A stretch of DNA of 64,000 bases from Plotosus lineatus (lineage: Eukaryota; Chordata; Actinopteri; Siluriformes; Plotosidae). The stretch spans positions 912,501 to 976,500 of the forward strand of contig CM045745.1 in the NCBI GenBank assembly GCA_024760905.1, read 5' to 3'. Each line of letters begins with the position of its first letter. Position 1 is the stretch's first letter. The notes under the pieces were generated by a model. It was given only the letters and a program-made list of their open reading frames with translations. It ran no database searches and was not told where the DNA came from. This document shows positions 33,770-45,289 of the stretch, one piece after another. The position numbers were made by a program, and so were the translations under genes.

Positions 33770-34043
33770 GATGGTGGCACGGTGGTGTTAGTAGTTAGCA
33801 CATCCACCTCGCAGCAAGAAGGTTCGTGGTTCAAGTCCCGGACTCGAGTGTTTCCTACCACACTCCAAAGACACGCACATGGATGTTCCAAAATGTCCCT
33901 AAGTGTGAATAGTGTATGTTGCACTGCAATGGTCTAGCAAGATGTTCAGGGTGTACTCAGAATTTACCCCATGTTGGCCAAGTTAGGCTCCAGCTTCTCC
34001 TAGCAACCCTAAATTAATGGCTAACGCAGTTACGGAAAATTAA
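33770..34043 (+). mobile_element. S1 SINE
   Basis: The head GGCACGGTGGTGTTAGTAGT then TTAGCAC and the B box GGTTCAAGTCC are tRNA-like. The body has the CACACTCCAAAGACACGCAC block and the tail reads AACGCAGTTACGGAAAATTA. The next element (M5) begins at its very 3' end. Confidence 0.88.
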
Positions 34044-34045
34044 TA

Positions 34046-34818
34046 CCATATACGATGTAATAAGCGTCCTGCTCCAATAAGCGCCCATGTGTACTGGGAG
34101 CAAAATGGTAGACCAAACTTACCAATTTTATTCGATCAGTCTCAGTAACGGTAAAATGAGGCGTTCACTGCCTGTAGAAGTGAGTTTACACGGTATTTCA
34201 AGACCCCCTACCACTGGGGAATGTCTATAATGTTCACAGTATAACACATTTGATCGTTCCGCCGTGCTTTAAAAAAACAGGGAAATATTTTTGCTGTGTT
34301 CTCTTGGTAAATGTCCAACAAGATGAACCATTAGAAACTGCTACAGCAAAACTTTGGGATGCTCTGCATGAATGAAGCGATGAGCCAGATATCGACCTAT
34401 CAGAAAGTGATGAGTATTTCTTACCCGATTATCCTGCTCACCAGCTTCATAAATTTAAGCATCTTCCTGGCCACATGCTTTTCAACATGCCATGTGCTAA
34501 AGTTGACATTCATGTGGATTGGCTTGATGTTACATCGGAGGAAAATATTTAAAGGAACAGCACAAAATTAAAGGGTCTTTTTATTTATTTATGATGTTTT
34601 CTGTTTATTTTCAGCTTTCATGCAAGTAGTTTGGTTGATGCCACAAAATGAATAAAACAAATACCAGTAAAATTTTTATTGTTCTGTTATTATTCATGTT
34701 TTCCACCTCGATGGTAATAAGCACTTACCGTTCCACTCCGCTGGTAAACATTCGAATAAGCGCCCACCAACGTCATTTTTGTTAAGCGCCCTGGGTACTT
34801 ATCACGTCGAATATAGCA
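34046..34818 (+). mobile_element. MITE family M5, TA-flanked
   Basis: The left terminus CCATATACGATGTAATAAGC follows TA, and the right terminus is the inverted GCTATATTCGACGTGATAAG. A truncated relative is at 3436-3889. Both carry the relic EPDIDLSESDEYF-like frame, which could be remains of a transposase acidic segment. The TACC(G/A)TAT-like ends suggest kinship with the pogo element at 29.9 kb. Confidence 0.75.
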
Positions 34819-36804
34819 TATGAATAAATGAAACATTAACAGTTTCTCATTGTTTGAGTGGAAAATGTCAACCTCTGTCTATGGAGGGATGTACCGTTTA
34901 TCAGTATGAATCAGATTTGTGTAATAGTGTCCTATATTCAGGACAGGAACAGTTGGTCAGAACAGTTGGTCTATGCGGGTTTGTCTCACGGCTTATTCAG
35001 GCATCGTTTGAATCGTGGCACTCTGCTGCAGCTCTGTCTCACGCCGCTGACTCTTCTCGCTGGCTGTCACATAGCAAGCAGGGCACATGCCATCACCCTG
35101 CAGTGATGTTCCAGCTGGCATGTTCCCGCTATGTAAAGCTATCAAGCAACCACACAACCCACTCGTCCGAGTGTGTACTGCCGGCTCATGCGCTGTAAAT
35201 CGCACATGCCACTGAAGGCTCCATTACAAACATAACGAGCTGTTAAAGTTTTCTAATGTTTGAAGGCTTATTTTTCATCATAGAGTATTAGTGCACAGAC
35301 ACTGGATACTTTGACTTGTAAACTTTCTCCTATTGGTTTATCATTTTTCAAATTAATTGATTTATATAAAAATATATATTTCCTGAATAAAGTAAGACAG
35401 AGCAAGAGTCATCTACTAAAGACCGTTATGCCATCTGGATTTACTGTCAATAATTTGATTATTTTTGTCTGCTAAAGCGCATTTTTAAGGTTTCCTTTGA
35501 AAACCTTCAAATCTTTCGGTCTTTAACACCCTATGAAAGACAATCGTTCTAGTTTCTACATTGTTTTCATCCACCCTTAAACATGAGACTAGCTGCCAAA
35601 TCAATATGCGCCGACTCCCCTCTTACTGTACGCTAGGCACTTAGCATGAGTCAGGCAGAGTGGCAGACAGTCTTAAGGCTAATATCCAGCACACAGACAC
35701 CCCGAGGGCATGCCAGCAGACGTGGGAGGATTTTCTACACTTCAATTTGTCTTGGCACCCATTTCGACCTTAAACGCAATGCCCTTCGAACCGGTCACAT
35801 CCTTTGATCAATTGCAAAAGCCAGGACGACGTTGTCCAATGTGAAAAAAAAACCCAAACAAATTTATGATGGCGTGCACACATCTGTTTTGCGGTTATGA
35901 GTTTATACAGATTGAAAATTTTAAAATGATAAAATATAATGATTGAGAAGTTTATAAGCTGATGAAGTGATTCGGAGCGGCGCTCAACTGCCAAACAGGT
36001 TGGAAGGCTACCTTGCAATGCCCTCTGCACATCAAATTCACAGTTCATCACTTCTACAAATTAAACGCATCGTCCAGGAATAAAGATATTAAAACAGTTC
36101 ATGGTTGATTGTAGGAATGCAGCTTATGAAAGAAAATAAGTTCATTTATTTACTTTAAACAATGCACTTTACTTTTTGAACAGTTCTATCCAGCTTTACA
36201 TTTCAGAACATGGTGCAACAGACAGAACAAACATTATCAGGAAAGCACTGTGAACTTAACCTTTACAGCACCCTGAATAAATAGACTACCTTAAACACGA
36301 AGCACATCCACTTTCCTGCACTGGAAAAATCTTAATTACCTCAGACTTCACTTGAACATTTGGATCACCACCTAACTAGGCTTGTCTAGACTCTCAGCAG
36401 CACAAAAAAACTCATTTAAATTTTACATTTTTATTCATTAAAAGACCCGATAGTACAGCCGTCTCATTAGATACTGCAGTCCCCTTGTTCCTGTAAACCC
36501 CAGCATCCTCAGCCCTGAGTGATGGGTTTTCCCAAAAGTCGGTATGTGTGAGCCCACAAGAGCCTGTTGGACTTATCTGGTAGCAAAGCAGTCGAACAGC
36601 TTTGGCTTAATACACCCTCGGTGTGCTGTGCAGACACGGTTTAGTGAGACAGCTCTGCATGACAGGATAAAACTCCGTAGAAAGAAGGCCTGTATGTTTA
36701 CGGAGGCGTCAGCCTCGAGAGCCACAGCATTCAATGAAAACTTACTCATCAAGAACTAACGTTGCATTTTTTGTGTGTGTGCCACACACTGACTTGGGAA
36801 TTAA

Positions 36805-37069
36805 CAGTCACCACACCAAGATAAGTTTCTTGGTTTGAATCTCAGCCAAGGGCCTTTCTATGTGAAGTTCACTCTTTTGTGCGGGTTTCCTTCCGGTTTC
36901 CTTTCACAGTTGAAAGATGTGCACAACGCAACTCTAAACTGTGTATAGGTATGAATGTGAGTAAGAGTTTACTCCAGGGTCAGCCCCGTAAATGTCCTGT
37001 TCAAGGTTGTGCCAGAAGTCAGCTGGGATTGGCTCCAGCTTCTTCCATGACCCTGACCGAAGGACTATA
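36805..37069 (+). mobile_element. S1 SINE, diverged, abutted by Tc1 copy 3
   Basis: The B-box-like GGTTTGAATCTC, then GTGCGGGTTTCCTTCCGGTT and AGTCAGCTGGGATTGGCTCC, follow the S1 body order. It stops within its tail at GGACTATA, where Tc1 begins. Confidence 0.7.
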
Positions 37070-37071
37070 TA

Positions 37072-38253
37072 CTAGTCCTTCTCAAAAAATTAGCATATTG
37101 TAATAAAGTTCATTATTTTCTGTAATGAACTGATGAAAATTAAACTTTCATATATTTTAGATTCATTGCACACCAACTGAAATATTTCGGGTCTTTATTG
37201 TTTTAATACTGATGATTTTGGCATACAGCTCGTGAAAATCCAAAATTCCTCTCTCAAAATTAGCATATCATGAAAAGGTGCTCTAAACGAGCTATTAACC
37301 TAATCATCTGAATCAACCAATTAACACCTGCAAAAGATTCCTGAGGCTTTTAAAAACTCCCAGCCTGGTTCATTACTCAAAACCGCAATCATGGGCAAGA
37401 CTGCCGACCTGACTGCTGTCCAGAAGGCCATCATTGACACCCTCAAGCAAGAGGGTAAGACACAGAAAGAAATCTGAGCGAATAGGCTGTTCCCAGAGTG
37501 CTGTATCAAGGCACCTCAGTGGGACGTCTGTGGGAAGGAAAAAGTGTGGCAGAAAACGCTGCACAGCCAGAAGAGGGGACCGGACCCTGAGGAAGATTGT
37601 GGAGAAGGGCCGATTCCAGACCTTGGGGGACCTGTGGAAGCAGTGGACTGGGCTACAGGTGCCGCATTCCCCAGGTCAAGCCACTTTTGAACCAGAAACA
37701 GCGGCAGAAGCGCCTGACCTGGGCTACAGAGAACCAGCACTGGACTGTTGCTCAGTGGTCCAAAGTACTTTTTTCGGATGAAAGCAAATTTTGCATGTCA
37801 TTTGGAAATCAAGGTGCCAGAGTCTGGAGGAAGACTGGGGAGAAGGAAATGCCAAAATGCCTGAAGTCCAGTTTCAAGTACCCACAGTCAGTGATGGTCT
37901 GGGGTGCCATGTCAGCTGCTGGTGTTGGTCCACTGTGTTTTATCAAGGGCAGGGTCAATGCAGCTAGCTATCAGGAGATTTTGGAGCACTTCATGCTTCC
38001 ATCTGCTGAAAAGCTTTATGGAGATGAAGATTTCACTTTTCAGCACGACCTGGCACTTGCTCACAGTGCCAAAACCACTGGGAAATGGTTTACTGACCAT
38101 GGTATTACTGTGCTCAATTGGACTGCCAACTCTCCTGACCTGAAACCCAGAGAGAATCTGTGGGATATTGTGAAGAGAAAGTTGAGAGACACCAGACCCA
38201 ACACTGTGGATGAGCTTAAGGCCGCTATCGAAGCATCCTGGGCTTCCATAACA
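37072..38253 (+). mobile_element. Tc1-like transposon copy 3, right end missing
   Basis: The left end has TA then CTAGTCCTTCTCAAAAAA and the full roughly 190-bp inverted-repeat arm with the internal TCTCAAAATTAGCATAT direct repeat. The right end stops after the GCTTCCAT codons near the transposase C terminus, so there is no right terminal repeat and it cannot be mobilised in cis. Confidence 0.92.
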
Positions 38254-38286
38254 CTAACTTTAACAATAAACTTTAAGAAACAATAA
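37391..38286 (+). pseudogene. Tc1-family transposase, near-complete but frameshifted (copy 3)
   Basis: ATG at 37391 opens MGKTADLTAVQKAIIDTLKQ. The frame is broken near 37475 within KKEISERIG and again near 37640 at the WTGL segment, exactly where copy 1 breaks. From there 37597-38286 is open for 229 codons: GYRCRIPQVKPLLNQKQRQK, the FSDESKF first Asp, FKYPQSVMVWGAM, FQHDLALAHSAKTT with the second Asp retained, and SPDLKPRENLWDIVK with Glu. The last about 17 codons are read-through into flanking DNA. It is the best-preserved DDE domain in the window. Confidence 0.92.
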
Positions 38287-38287
38287 C

Positions 38288-38349
38288 TTTCTTAGCCACT
38301 TAATTCTAATTAGGGGCGCGGAGAGGTTGGTGCCCATCTCAGCTGACTG
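38288..38349 (-). mobile_element. S1 SINE, tail portion (left of hAT insertion)
   Basis: TTAGCCACTTAATTCTAATT and GGTGCCCATCTCAGCTGACT are the inverted 3' tail of the S1 family. The sequence breaks at the hAT left end and resumes at 42540. Confidence 0.8.
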
Positions 38350-38539
38350 TAGCACTAAAACAACGAATCGATAAAATCAATTATAAAAAGTTTTTGCAAC
38401 AAATATCGTTATCAATAAGTCTCGCGATTATTGCATAATCAGCCACTACAGACGAGTGTCACCCAGTACACAGTTGAACGGACGTGTCATACGTGCACCC
38501 CACATTTCCCCCCCCCCATCTTCAAACATTATAAAACAT

Positions 38540-38720
38540 GGCTCAGTCAACTGCCAATGGCACTGGGATAGAAGGGAAAAAAGTGTACAAAAAATCTTAA
38601 AAAGTTTGGGAGCATTTTATTCTCCATCTTCCCCGAAAATGTGTTGAATGCAGGCTTTGTAAAAGTGAGATGGCTCGGCATGGGAGCATCTTAAAAGAGA
38701 ACATGTAGGAATTATCATTG
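38540..38720 (+). pseudogene. hAT transposase BED-type zinc-finger relic
   Basis: An ATG near 38538 reads MAQSTANGTGIEGKK, then a stop. After it come KVWEHFILHLPRKCVECRLC and KSEMARHGS, which has the CxxC half of a BED finger (VECRLCKSE) and the aromatic VWEHF start. The expected HxxxH half is lost in GSILKREHV-like codons and further changes. This is the N-terminal DNA-binding domain only; the RNase-H-like catalytic domain is not seen. Confidence 0.78.
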
Positions 38721-38801
38721 ATGAGGAAGCCGGCCCTTCTGCAGGGTAAGTGACAACAGAAATTAATTCGGTTTTGAAGCGGAATGAATATATGTATGTA
38801 T

Positions 38802-41800
38802 GTCCCCTCCCTGAATCGCCACCTTATCGTGGTGGAGGGGTTTGCGTGACCTAATGATCCTAGGAGCTATGTTGTCGGGAGTATACTGCCCCTGGTAGGG
38901 TCACCCAAGGCAAACAGGTCCTGGGTGAAGGTCCAGACGAAGCGCGATTCAGAAGACCCCTATGCCATCTCAGAAGAAACAATTGAAGCAGTCTCCCTTG
39001 CCCGGACGCGGGTCACCGGGGTTCCCTCCTGGAGCCAGGCCCAGGGGAGGGGCTCGAAGGCGAGCGCCTGGTGGTTGGGCTTATGCCCATGGAGCCTGGC
39101 CGAGCCTAGCCCGAAAAGGAGACATGGGTCCGCCCTCCCATGGACCCACCACCCGTGGGAGGAGTTTTAGGGGTCGGGTGCAATGTGAGTTGGGTGACAG
39201 CCAAAAGGCATGGGTTCTGTCGGACCGATCCTCGGCTACTTACTCTGACCCTCGGGACATGGCATGTCACCTCTCTGGTGGGAAAGGAGCCTGATTTGGT
39301 GCGTGAGGTGGAGAAATACCGACTAGATATAGTCGGGCTCACCTCAACGCATAGCTTGGGCTCTGGAACCATCCATCTCGAGAGAGGCTGGACCTTCTTT
39401 TATTCTGGAGTTGCTCATGGGGAGAGGCGGCGAACTGGTGTGGCACCCGTGAGACCCCCGTCTCGGTGCCCAAATGTTGGGGTTCTCCCCGGTTGACGAA
39501 AGGGTAGCTTCCCTCAGTCTTCGGGTGGGGGGACGGGTCCTGACTGTTATTTGTGCTTATGCACCAAATGACAGTTCAGAGTACCCACTCTTTTTGGAGT
39601 CTTTTTACGGGGGGTTTGGAGAACGCTCCCTGGGGAGACATCAATGCCTATGTGGGCAACGATAGTGTGACCTGGAAGGGTGTGATCGGTAGGTACGGCC
39701 TCGCCAGTCTGAATCCGAATGGTGTTTCATTGTTGGACTTCTGTGCTTGTCACAGTTTGTCTATCACGAACACCATGTTCGAACATCAGGGTGCCCATAA
39801 GTGCACTTGACACCAGGACATCCTAGGTCACAGTTCGATGATCGACTTTGTAGTCGTGTTTGTTCTGGACACTCGGGTGAAGAGAGGAGCTGAGCTGTCT
39901 ACCAATCACTACCTGGTGTCGAGTTGGCTTCGGTAGGGGGGGGGGGGGGGGAAGGTTGCCTTCCAGACCTGGCAGGCCCAAGCGTGTAATCAGGGTCTGC
40001 TTGGAACGTTTGGCAGAGTCCCCTGTCCGAGAGGCCTTTAACTCCCACCTCCGGCAGAGCTACAACCACGTCCTGGAGGAGGCGGGGGACATGGAATCCA
40101 AATGGGCCATGTTTCGTGCCTCCATTGCGGAGGCGGCAGCCCATAGCTGTGGCCGTAAGGTCGTTGGTGCTTGTCGTGGCAGTAATCCCTGAACACGGTG
40201 GTGGACACCTGCGGTGAAGGGGGCCGTCCAGCTGAAGGAGGCCTATCGGGTTTTATTAGCCTGTGGGACTCCAGAGGCAGCAAACGGGTACCGGCAGGCC
40301 AAACGTGCTGCAGCCGAGGCTGTCGCAGATGCAAAATCTCGGGCGTGGGAGGAGTTCGGTGAGGGCCTGGAGAGTGATTATCGGTTGGCCTCAAAAAGGT
40401 TCTGGACCACCATCCGACGCCTCAGGAGGGGGAAGCAGTTCTTCACAAACACCGTTTACAGTGGAGGTGGGGAGCTGCTTACCTTGACTGGGGATATCAT
40501 CAAGAGGTCGAGGGAATACGTTGAGGACCTCCTCAATCCCACTAACATGCCCTCCGTGGAAGAGGAAGACCCTGGGGGTTCGGGTGAAGGTCCGCCCATC
40601 ACTGGAGTGGAGGTCACCGAGGTTGTCAAAAAGCTCCTCGGTGGTCGAGCTCCGGGGTTGGACGAGATCCGCCCGGAATATCGCAAGGCTCTGGATGTTG
40701 TAGGACTGTCTTGGTTGATATATCTCTGCAACATCGCGTGGTCATCAGGGGCTGTACCTCTGGATTGGCAAACTGGGGTGGTGGTCCCAATTTTTAAGAA
40801 GGGGGACCGGAGGGTGTGTTCCAATTATCGGGGAATTACACTCCTCAGCCTACTTGGGAAAGTCTATGCAGGGGTACTGGAGAGGAGGAGCCAACCGATA
40901 GTCGAACCTCATTCAGGAGGAGCAATGTGGTTTTCGTCCTGGCCGTAGCACTCTTGACCAACTCTATCCACTCCACAGGATTCTGGAGGGGGCATGGGAG
41001 TCTGCCCAATCTGTCCACATGTGTTTTCTGGATTTGGAGAAGGCTTTCGACCATGTCCCTCGAACGATCTTGTGGGGCGTGCTCCGAGAGTACGGCGTTC
41101 CGGACCCGTTGCTACGAGCTATGCGGTCGCTGTATCACCAGAGCCAGAGTTTGGTCCGTATTGGTAACAGCAGGTCAATTTCGTTTCCGGTGGGAGTTGG
41201 AGTCTGCCAAGGCTGTCCTTTGTCACCGATTCTGTTCATAATTTTTTTTATGGACAGAATTTCTAGGCGCAGTCGAGGCGATGAGGGGTTCTGGTTTGGT
41301 GGCCATCGGATCTCGTCTCTGATTTTTGCGGATGATGTTGTCCTTTTGGCTTCATCAAGTCGGGACCTCCAGCTCTCACTGGAACGATTCGCAGCCAAGT
41401 GCGAAGCAGCCGGGATGAAGATCAGTACCTCCAAGTCCGAGGCCATGGTTCTCAGTCAGACAATGGTGGAATGCACCCGCCGGGTCGGGAATGAGGTCCT
41501 GCCCCAAGTGGAGGAGTTTAAGCATCTTGGGGTCTTGTTTACGAGTGAGGGAAGGATGGAGTGAGAGAGCGACAGACGGATCGCTGCAGCCTCTGCTGTT
41601 AAGCGGTGCCTGTACCGGTCCATCGTGGTGAAGGAGCTGAGCCGCAAGACAAAGCGCCCAATTTACCAGTCGATCTACGTTCCAACCCTCACCTATGGTC
41701 ACGAGCTTTGGTGTAATGACCGAAAGAACAAGATCACGGATACAAGCAGCTGAAATGAGCTTCCTTCGCCGGGTGGCGGGGTTCTCCCTTAGAGATAAGG

Positions 41801-42130
41801 TGAGAAGCTCTACCATCTGGGGAGAGCTTGGAGTGGATCCGCTGCTCCTCCGCATTGAGAGGGGCCAGTTGAGGTGGCTCGGGCATCTGGTCAGAATGCC
41901 CCCCTGACGCCTCCCTGCTGTGGTGTTTCGGGCATGTCCAACCGAGAAGAGACCCCGGGGTCGACCTAGAACAGGCTGGAGGGACTATGTCTGTAGGGCT
42001 TGTCTGGGACTGCCTCGGTGTCCCCCCGGGAGAGTTGGAGGAAGTGGCTCAGGAGAGGGATGTCTGGACCTCTTTTCTTAGGTTGCTGCCCCCGCGACCC
42101 GACCCTGGACTAAGCGGAAGATGATGATGA
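38802..42130 (+). mobile_element. APE-type LINE (I/Jockey-like superfamily, possibly Rex1 or L2-like)
   Basis: It starts with the leader CCCTGAATCGCCACCTTATC and GGAGCTATGTTGTCGGGAGT. It contains endonuclease and RT coding regions and ends after ACCCTGGACTAAGCGGAAGA with ATGATGATGA, a short-repeat tail. At 3.3 kb it is close to full length for this family. The clade assignment is from memory of similar fish elements and is uncertain. It is inserted in a hAT element. Confidence 0.88.
39220..41907 (+). pseudogene. LINE endonuclease/reverse transcriptase, multiply broken
   Basis: Order of blocks: TLGTWHVTSLVGKEPDLVRE (endonuclease start, near 39242); [20 protein letters not shown] then [13 protein letters not shown] (39490-39600); a shifted [10 protein letters not shown] segment that has lost the preceding residues of the catalytic DFN motif; GGRAPGLDEIRPEYRKALD and DWQTGVVVPIFKKGDRRVCS then NYRGITLLS (40640-40850); FLDLEKAFDHVPR (41022); GVCQGCPLSPILF; and SLIFADDVVLL, the RT active site, near 41320. 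QLRWLGHLVRMPP comes near the end. At least five frame breaks exist. The 41019-41564 frame is the best preserved. Confidence 0.9.
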
Positions 42131-42539
42131 GTGTGTGTATGTGTGATAGTTTCTTATGAAAGCTAGCATAGCAATGAGTCGGCTCGTTCCGCCATTTCCG
42201 TTCATTGAGAAAATAGCCTCGGTACCCAGCCTGGGCAGCTAATGAGCCAAGAGTAGTAGTACCCAAGCATGTTTGCTTGTCACGTGATCCAAAGTAGATC
42301 CGGCAAGTCAAGATAGCAGCTGTCATGTTCCTGGCGAGATTGTTTAACCTTTATCGGAATGCGCGGCCGAAATATTGAACGATTGCGAAAGTTCATTAAA
42401 CTACTTGAAACGTTAAGGTTCTTTGTCGTGCTCTCTTCATTAGCATTTAATTCCAACAATTAAATGTTTGTGCTCTTTCCGATTCATCAAAAAAAAAAAA
42501 AATTATCGATTATTAAAATGATCATTCGTTGCAGCCCTG

Positions 42540-42812
42540 GTCAACTCTGTGCAAGGGTGAGGTACACCCTGGCCGGCTCGCCAGGCCATTGCAGGGCCAA
42601 TACTTGTACAACCATTCAGTCACACTAGGGTTGATCTGGGACAGTCAGTCAATTAGCCTGCTGTACATGTTTTTGGACTGTGGGAGGAAACCGGAGTACC
42701 TGAAACAAACCAACACGAGTACTAGAAGGACATGCAAACTCCAAACACAGTTGGATTCAGGATCTTGCTGGCAGGTTGATGTGCTACGCAAAACACCACA
42801 GTGCTACCCAAT
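42540..42812 (-). mobile_element. S1 SINE, body and head portion (right of hAT insertion)
   Basis: Continues the copy begun at 38288-38349: GAGGTACACCCTGGCCGGCT, TTTTTGGACTGTGGGAGGAA, then a diverged tRNA-like head. Confidence 0.82.
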
Positions 42813-43120
42813 TGGCATCCTCATAGAACAAAAGGCAAAATAAGGAAACTAGATCATACTCAACACAAATATTTATTTTTCTGCTGGTTGTAGTCGCTTA
42901 TCAAATCAGACCTTAAAATATTTCAACTGGGGGGGGGGGGGGGGTATGACAATGAAAAACAATCCAATGAATCCTGAAGTATGAAACCTCATGCTGTCTA
43001 ATAAGAAAATTAAATGCCATTTTATCATTTCAGCCTAGCTAAAATGTGTTGCTGACTTTAACGCAGGACAGGAAAGTGGAACACAATACAATACAATGTC
43101 CCTCCTGAAAAATGATCGTC

Positions 43121-43456
43121 ATTTTCTGTAACCGCTTAATCCTGATCAGGGTGACAGGGAGGCTGGCGCCAATCCCAGCCGACTCCGAGCGAGTGCAGAG
43201 TACACCCTGGATGGCTCGCCATGCCATCGCAGGGCAGAAACACGCTGACGGCTATGCAACTACTCTTGTCGAAAGTCAGCAATGGTTCTTTTACATGAAC
43301 CTCACACCATAGACAGTGAGAGACATGGCCCGCCTTTGATAACCCAGTTAGCTGCACTGGGGGAGGACAGTGACAACTCGTGGAGAGTGGGACTTGGACC
43401 CCCAACCTTAGGATCAGTGATCCAACACCTTTAACCACTAGGCCTCCACTGTCCCA
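43121..43456 (-). mobile_element. S2a SINE, complete
   Basis: Tail at low coordinates (TTCTGTAACCGCTTAATCCT), then GCCATGCCATCGCAGGGCAG, TTGTCGAAAGTCAGCAATGG and the head (minus strand CAGTGGAGGCCTAGTGGTTA with B box GGTCCAAGTCC). Confidence 0.9.
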
Positions 43457-44224
43457 GAAAAGTGATAGGAATTTAAAAACCAAATCTATTGCCAAGGAAT
43501 AAATATATTTGCATCGTACCAGCTTGCTTGGGTAGAGAGCCGTCAGTCAAGTAATCTTGCATATCTCGCTAAGCCTAAAACAGTTCACTGTCAGCTTGAA
43601 GTCTATACAGTACGTTGGTGAACACAGCGTGGTATTTTTACAATTACACTATTTGTCCAATTACTGGACTGTTGAGACAAAGAGGCAATCTTGGCTCAAA
43701 GTCATGTTTTCTTAAATGTAAACAATTCAACAAATTCTTAGCCATCATAGAAAGCAGTGCGTCCAAACCTAGAAGAAACAGTCCACACCTGACTCATACC
43801 TCCTTCTATGCAAACCAAGTGTTATGAAACTTGGTAGACATGCCAAGCAAATTTGTCTTTTATAAATAAGCTCAAAGTCTCTTTATTCTATTTAATGCCT
43901 CATGCTGATTACTGTTACACGAGTAGTGACTTGCATCACAAGACACTAATTAACGTTTCCTCTGAAGAACTAAATCACGTTCAGGTGCTGAATCAGATCT
44001 CGTCAGCATCTTTCTGAGGAACGATGAATATAACTTGGTGCATACACTGCAGAAGAGACTGAGATTACCAGGAAACACTTACTAATTAGTTTTTGCAATA
44101 AAGGCTCTTCTTTGTAGTGTTTCAGTCACATGAGACACACACATTGTTTTACACCATTAACAAAAAAAAAAAAAAAAAAAAGATTCCATTATCAGCAAGA
44201 CAGAACAGCCAAGACTACATCACC

Positions 44225-44585
44225 AAATTATTTTCTGAACCACCTCATCCTAATTAGAGTCGCGGGGATGCTGGTGCCCATCTCATCCAACTCCAGGCAA
44301 GGGCTGTGTACACTTTGGACAGTTCGCCACACCATCACTGGGCCAACATTCACAACAATTCAAATTCACAACCAAGACAATTTGGAACTGCCAACTAGCC
44401 TCCTGTACCTGTTTTTGGACTGTGAGAGAAAACCAGAGTACCCAGAGGAAACCCATGCAAGCACAGGAAGAACAAACTCCACACAGAAACACCCAAGCTG
44501 GGAATCAAGCCCGGGCCTTCTTGCCGTTAGGCAGACGTACTAACGCAACTAAGGTACTACGCAACTGTCCTGCCACTAAACCAAC
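44225..44585 (-). mobile_element. S1 SINE
   Basis: AATTAGAGTCGCGGGGATGC, ACTTTGGACAGTTCGCCACA, TTTTTGGACTGTGAGAGAAA, and a head region ending near AACTGTCCTGCCACTAAACC. It lies only about 150 bp downstream (in gene sense) of the 113-bp exon. Confidence 0.85.
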
Positions 44586-44737
44586 ATGTTTAATTAGAAC
44601 CGATTTTATAGAATTAATTGCTGTAAGATAACGATTATGTGGGACATGGTTACCAGATGCAGTGCCAGGTCAGAAGGCTATGCATTTAGGTTAGAGCTGC
44701 AGTACTGGATAGCTTCAGCATGCCCCAGTTGACCCAC

Positions 44738-44850
44738 CTGATGCTGGTCACACTTCCAGTCTCAGATCCCAGTTTGCATCGCTCCAACTGGGTGGCCACT
44801 ATCTGTCGCTCCGCTTCCAGCTCTCTGGTCAGTCGCTCAAACTGCAGTTC
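44738..44850 (-). CDS. ctnnd2: ctnnd2 exon (113 bp), N-terminal coiled coil
   Basis: The acceptor is GTCACATAG and the donor AG|GTGGGT. It begins in phase 0 and ends two bases into a Ser codon. The translation reads [20 protein letters not shown] then [18 protein letters not shown], essentially identical to the coiled-coil segment near residue 60 of mammalian catenin delta-2. The heptad-like Leu/Ile/Val spacing and high Glu/Arg content support a coiled coil, which in this subfamily mediates protein contacts ahead of the armadillo domain. It is the most 5' coding exon found. The human protein has about 58 residues before it, whose exon(s) I could not find up to 64000. Confidence 0.97.
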
Positions 44851-44869
44851 CTATGTGACAAAATCAGAC

Positions 44870-45010
44870 ACATTCATTCATTCATTTGCTGAACCACTTA
44901 ATCGAAGTCTATGGATGTAATTAATCTAACCTGTGTGTCAACAAGGAGTCTATGGCCATCTCAGCCAACAAATAGTGATGGCGGGGTACACCCCATGCCA
45001 CCAAAAACAG
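44870..45010 (-). mobile_element. S1 SINE tail fragment next to the exon acceptor
   Basis: Minus-strand sense ends GATTAAGTGGTTCAGCAAAT then GAATGAATGAATG, the 3' end of the S1 family, only about 20 bp upstream of the acceptor of the 113-bp exon. The body is degenerate and the head is missing. Confidence 0.75.
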
Positions 45011-45209
45011 ACAAACACTCAAAAATGTACACAGTAAGCACAATCAGACCTCTAATATAATGAGCATTTTCACATGTGTGTGTGTTTTGTGCAGGCTTCC
45101 AAATACAATCATTCAATGCTGACAATACAATTCATTGACCCGTTTGTGTGTCCAGTTTAACTGGTTCCTTTGTATCCCTTGTAACACTTCAAATTGGCAA
45201 AAAAAAAAA

Positions 45210-45210
45210 A

Positions 45211-45275
<65 letters not shown>
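45210..45275. repeat. (AT)n microsatellite
   Basis: About 28 AT units after an A-rich tract, adjacent to an S2a SINE. Confidence 0.95.
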
Positions 45276-45277
<2 letters not shown>

Positions 45278-45289
45278 CCCACACGCACT

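Larger units (their letters stand above)
38350..42539. mobile_element. hAT element, host of a LINE insertion
   Basis: The right terminus ends in inverted CAGGGCTGCAACGAATGATC with AATAATCGAT next to it. The left terminus (TAGCACTAAAACAACGAATC) is a diverged copy of the same end. The flanks GCTGACTG and GTCAACTC could be a decayed 8-bp target duplication. The internal left part carries a BED-finger relic. A 3.3-kb LINE (38802-42130) fills the middle, and the remaining right part, 42134-42539, has no open frame of note. Confidence 0.78.
14748..44737 (-). other. ctnnd2: ctnnd2 large intron (30.0 kb)
   Basis: Phase-2 intron joining the 113-bp exon to the microexon. Much of it is recognisable transposon sequence. 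Stretches without anything I can name are 14748-15774, 17300-18058 (with a degenerate CCTTA-rich patch at about 17320-17450), 19064-19595, 23871-25529, 26091-27599, 32098-32734, 34819-36804, 42813-43120 and 43457-44224. Confidence 0.85.
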
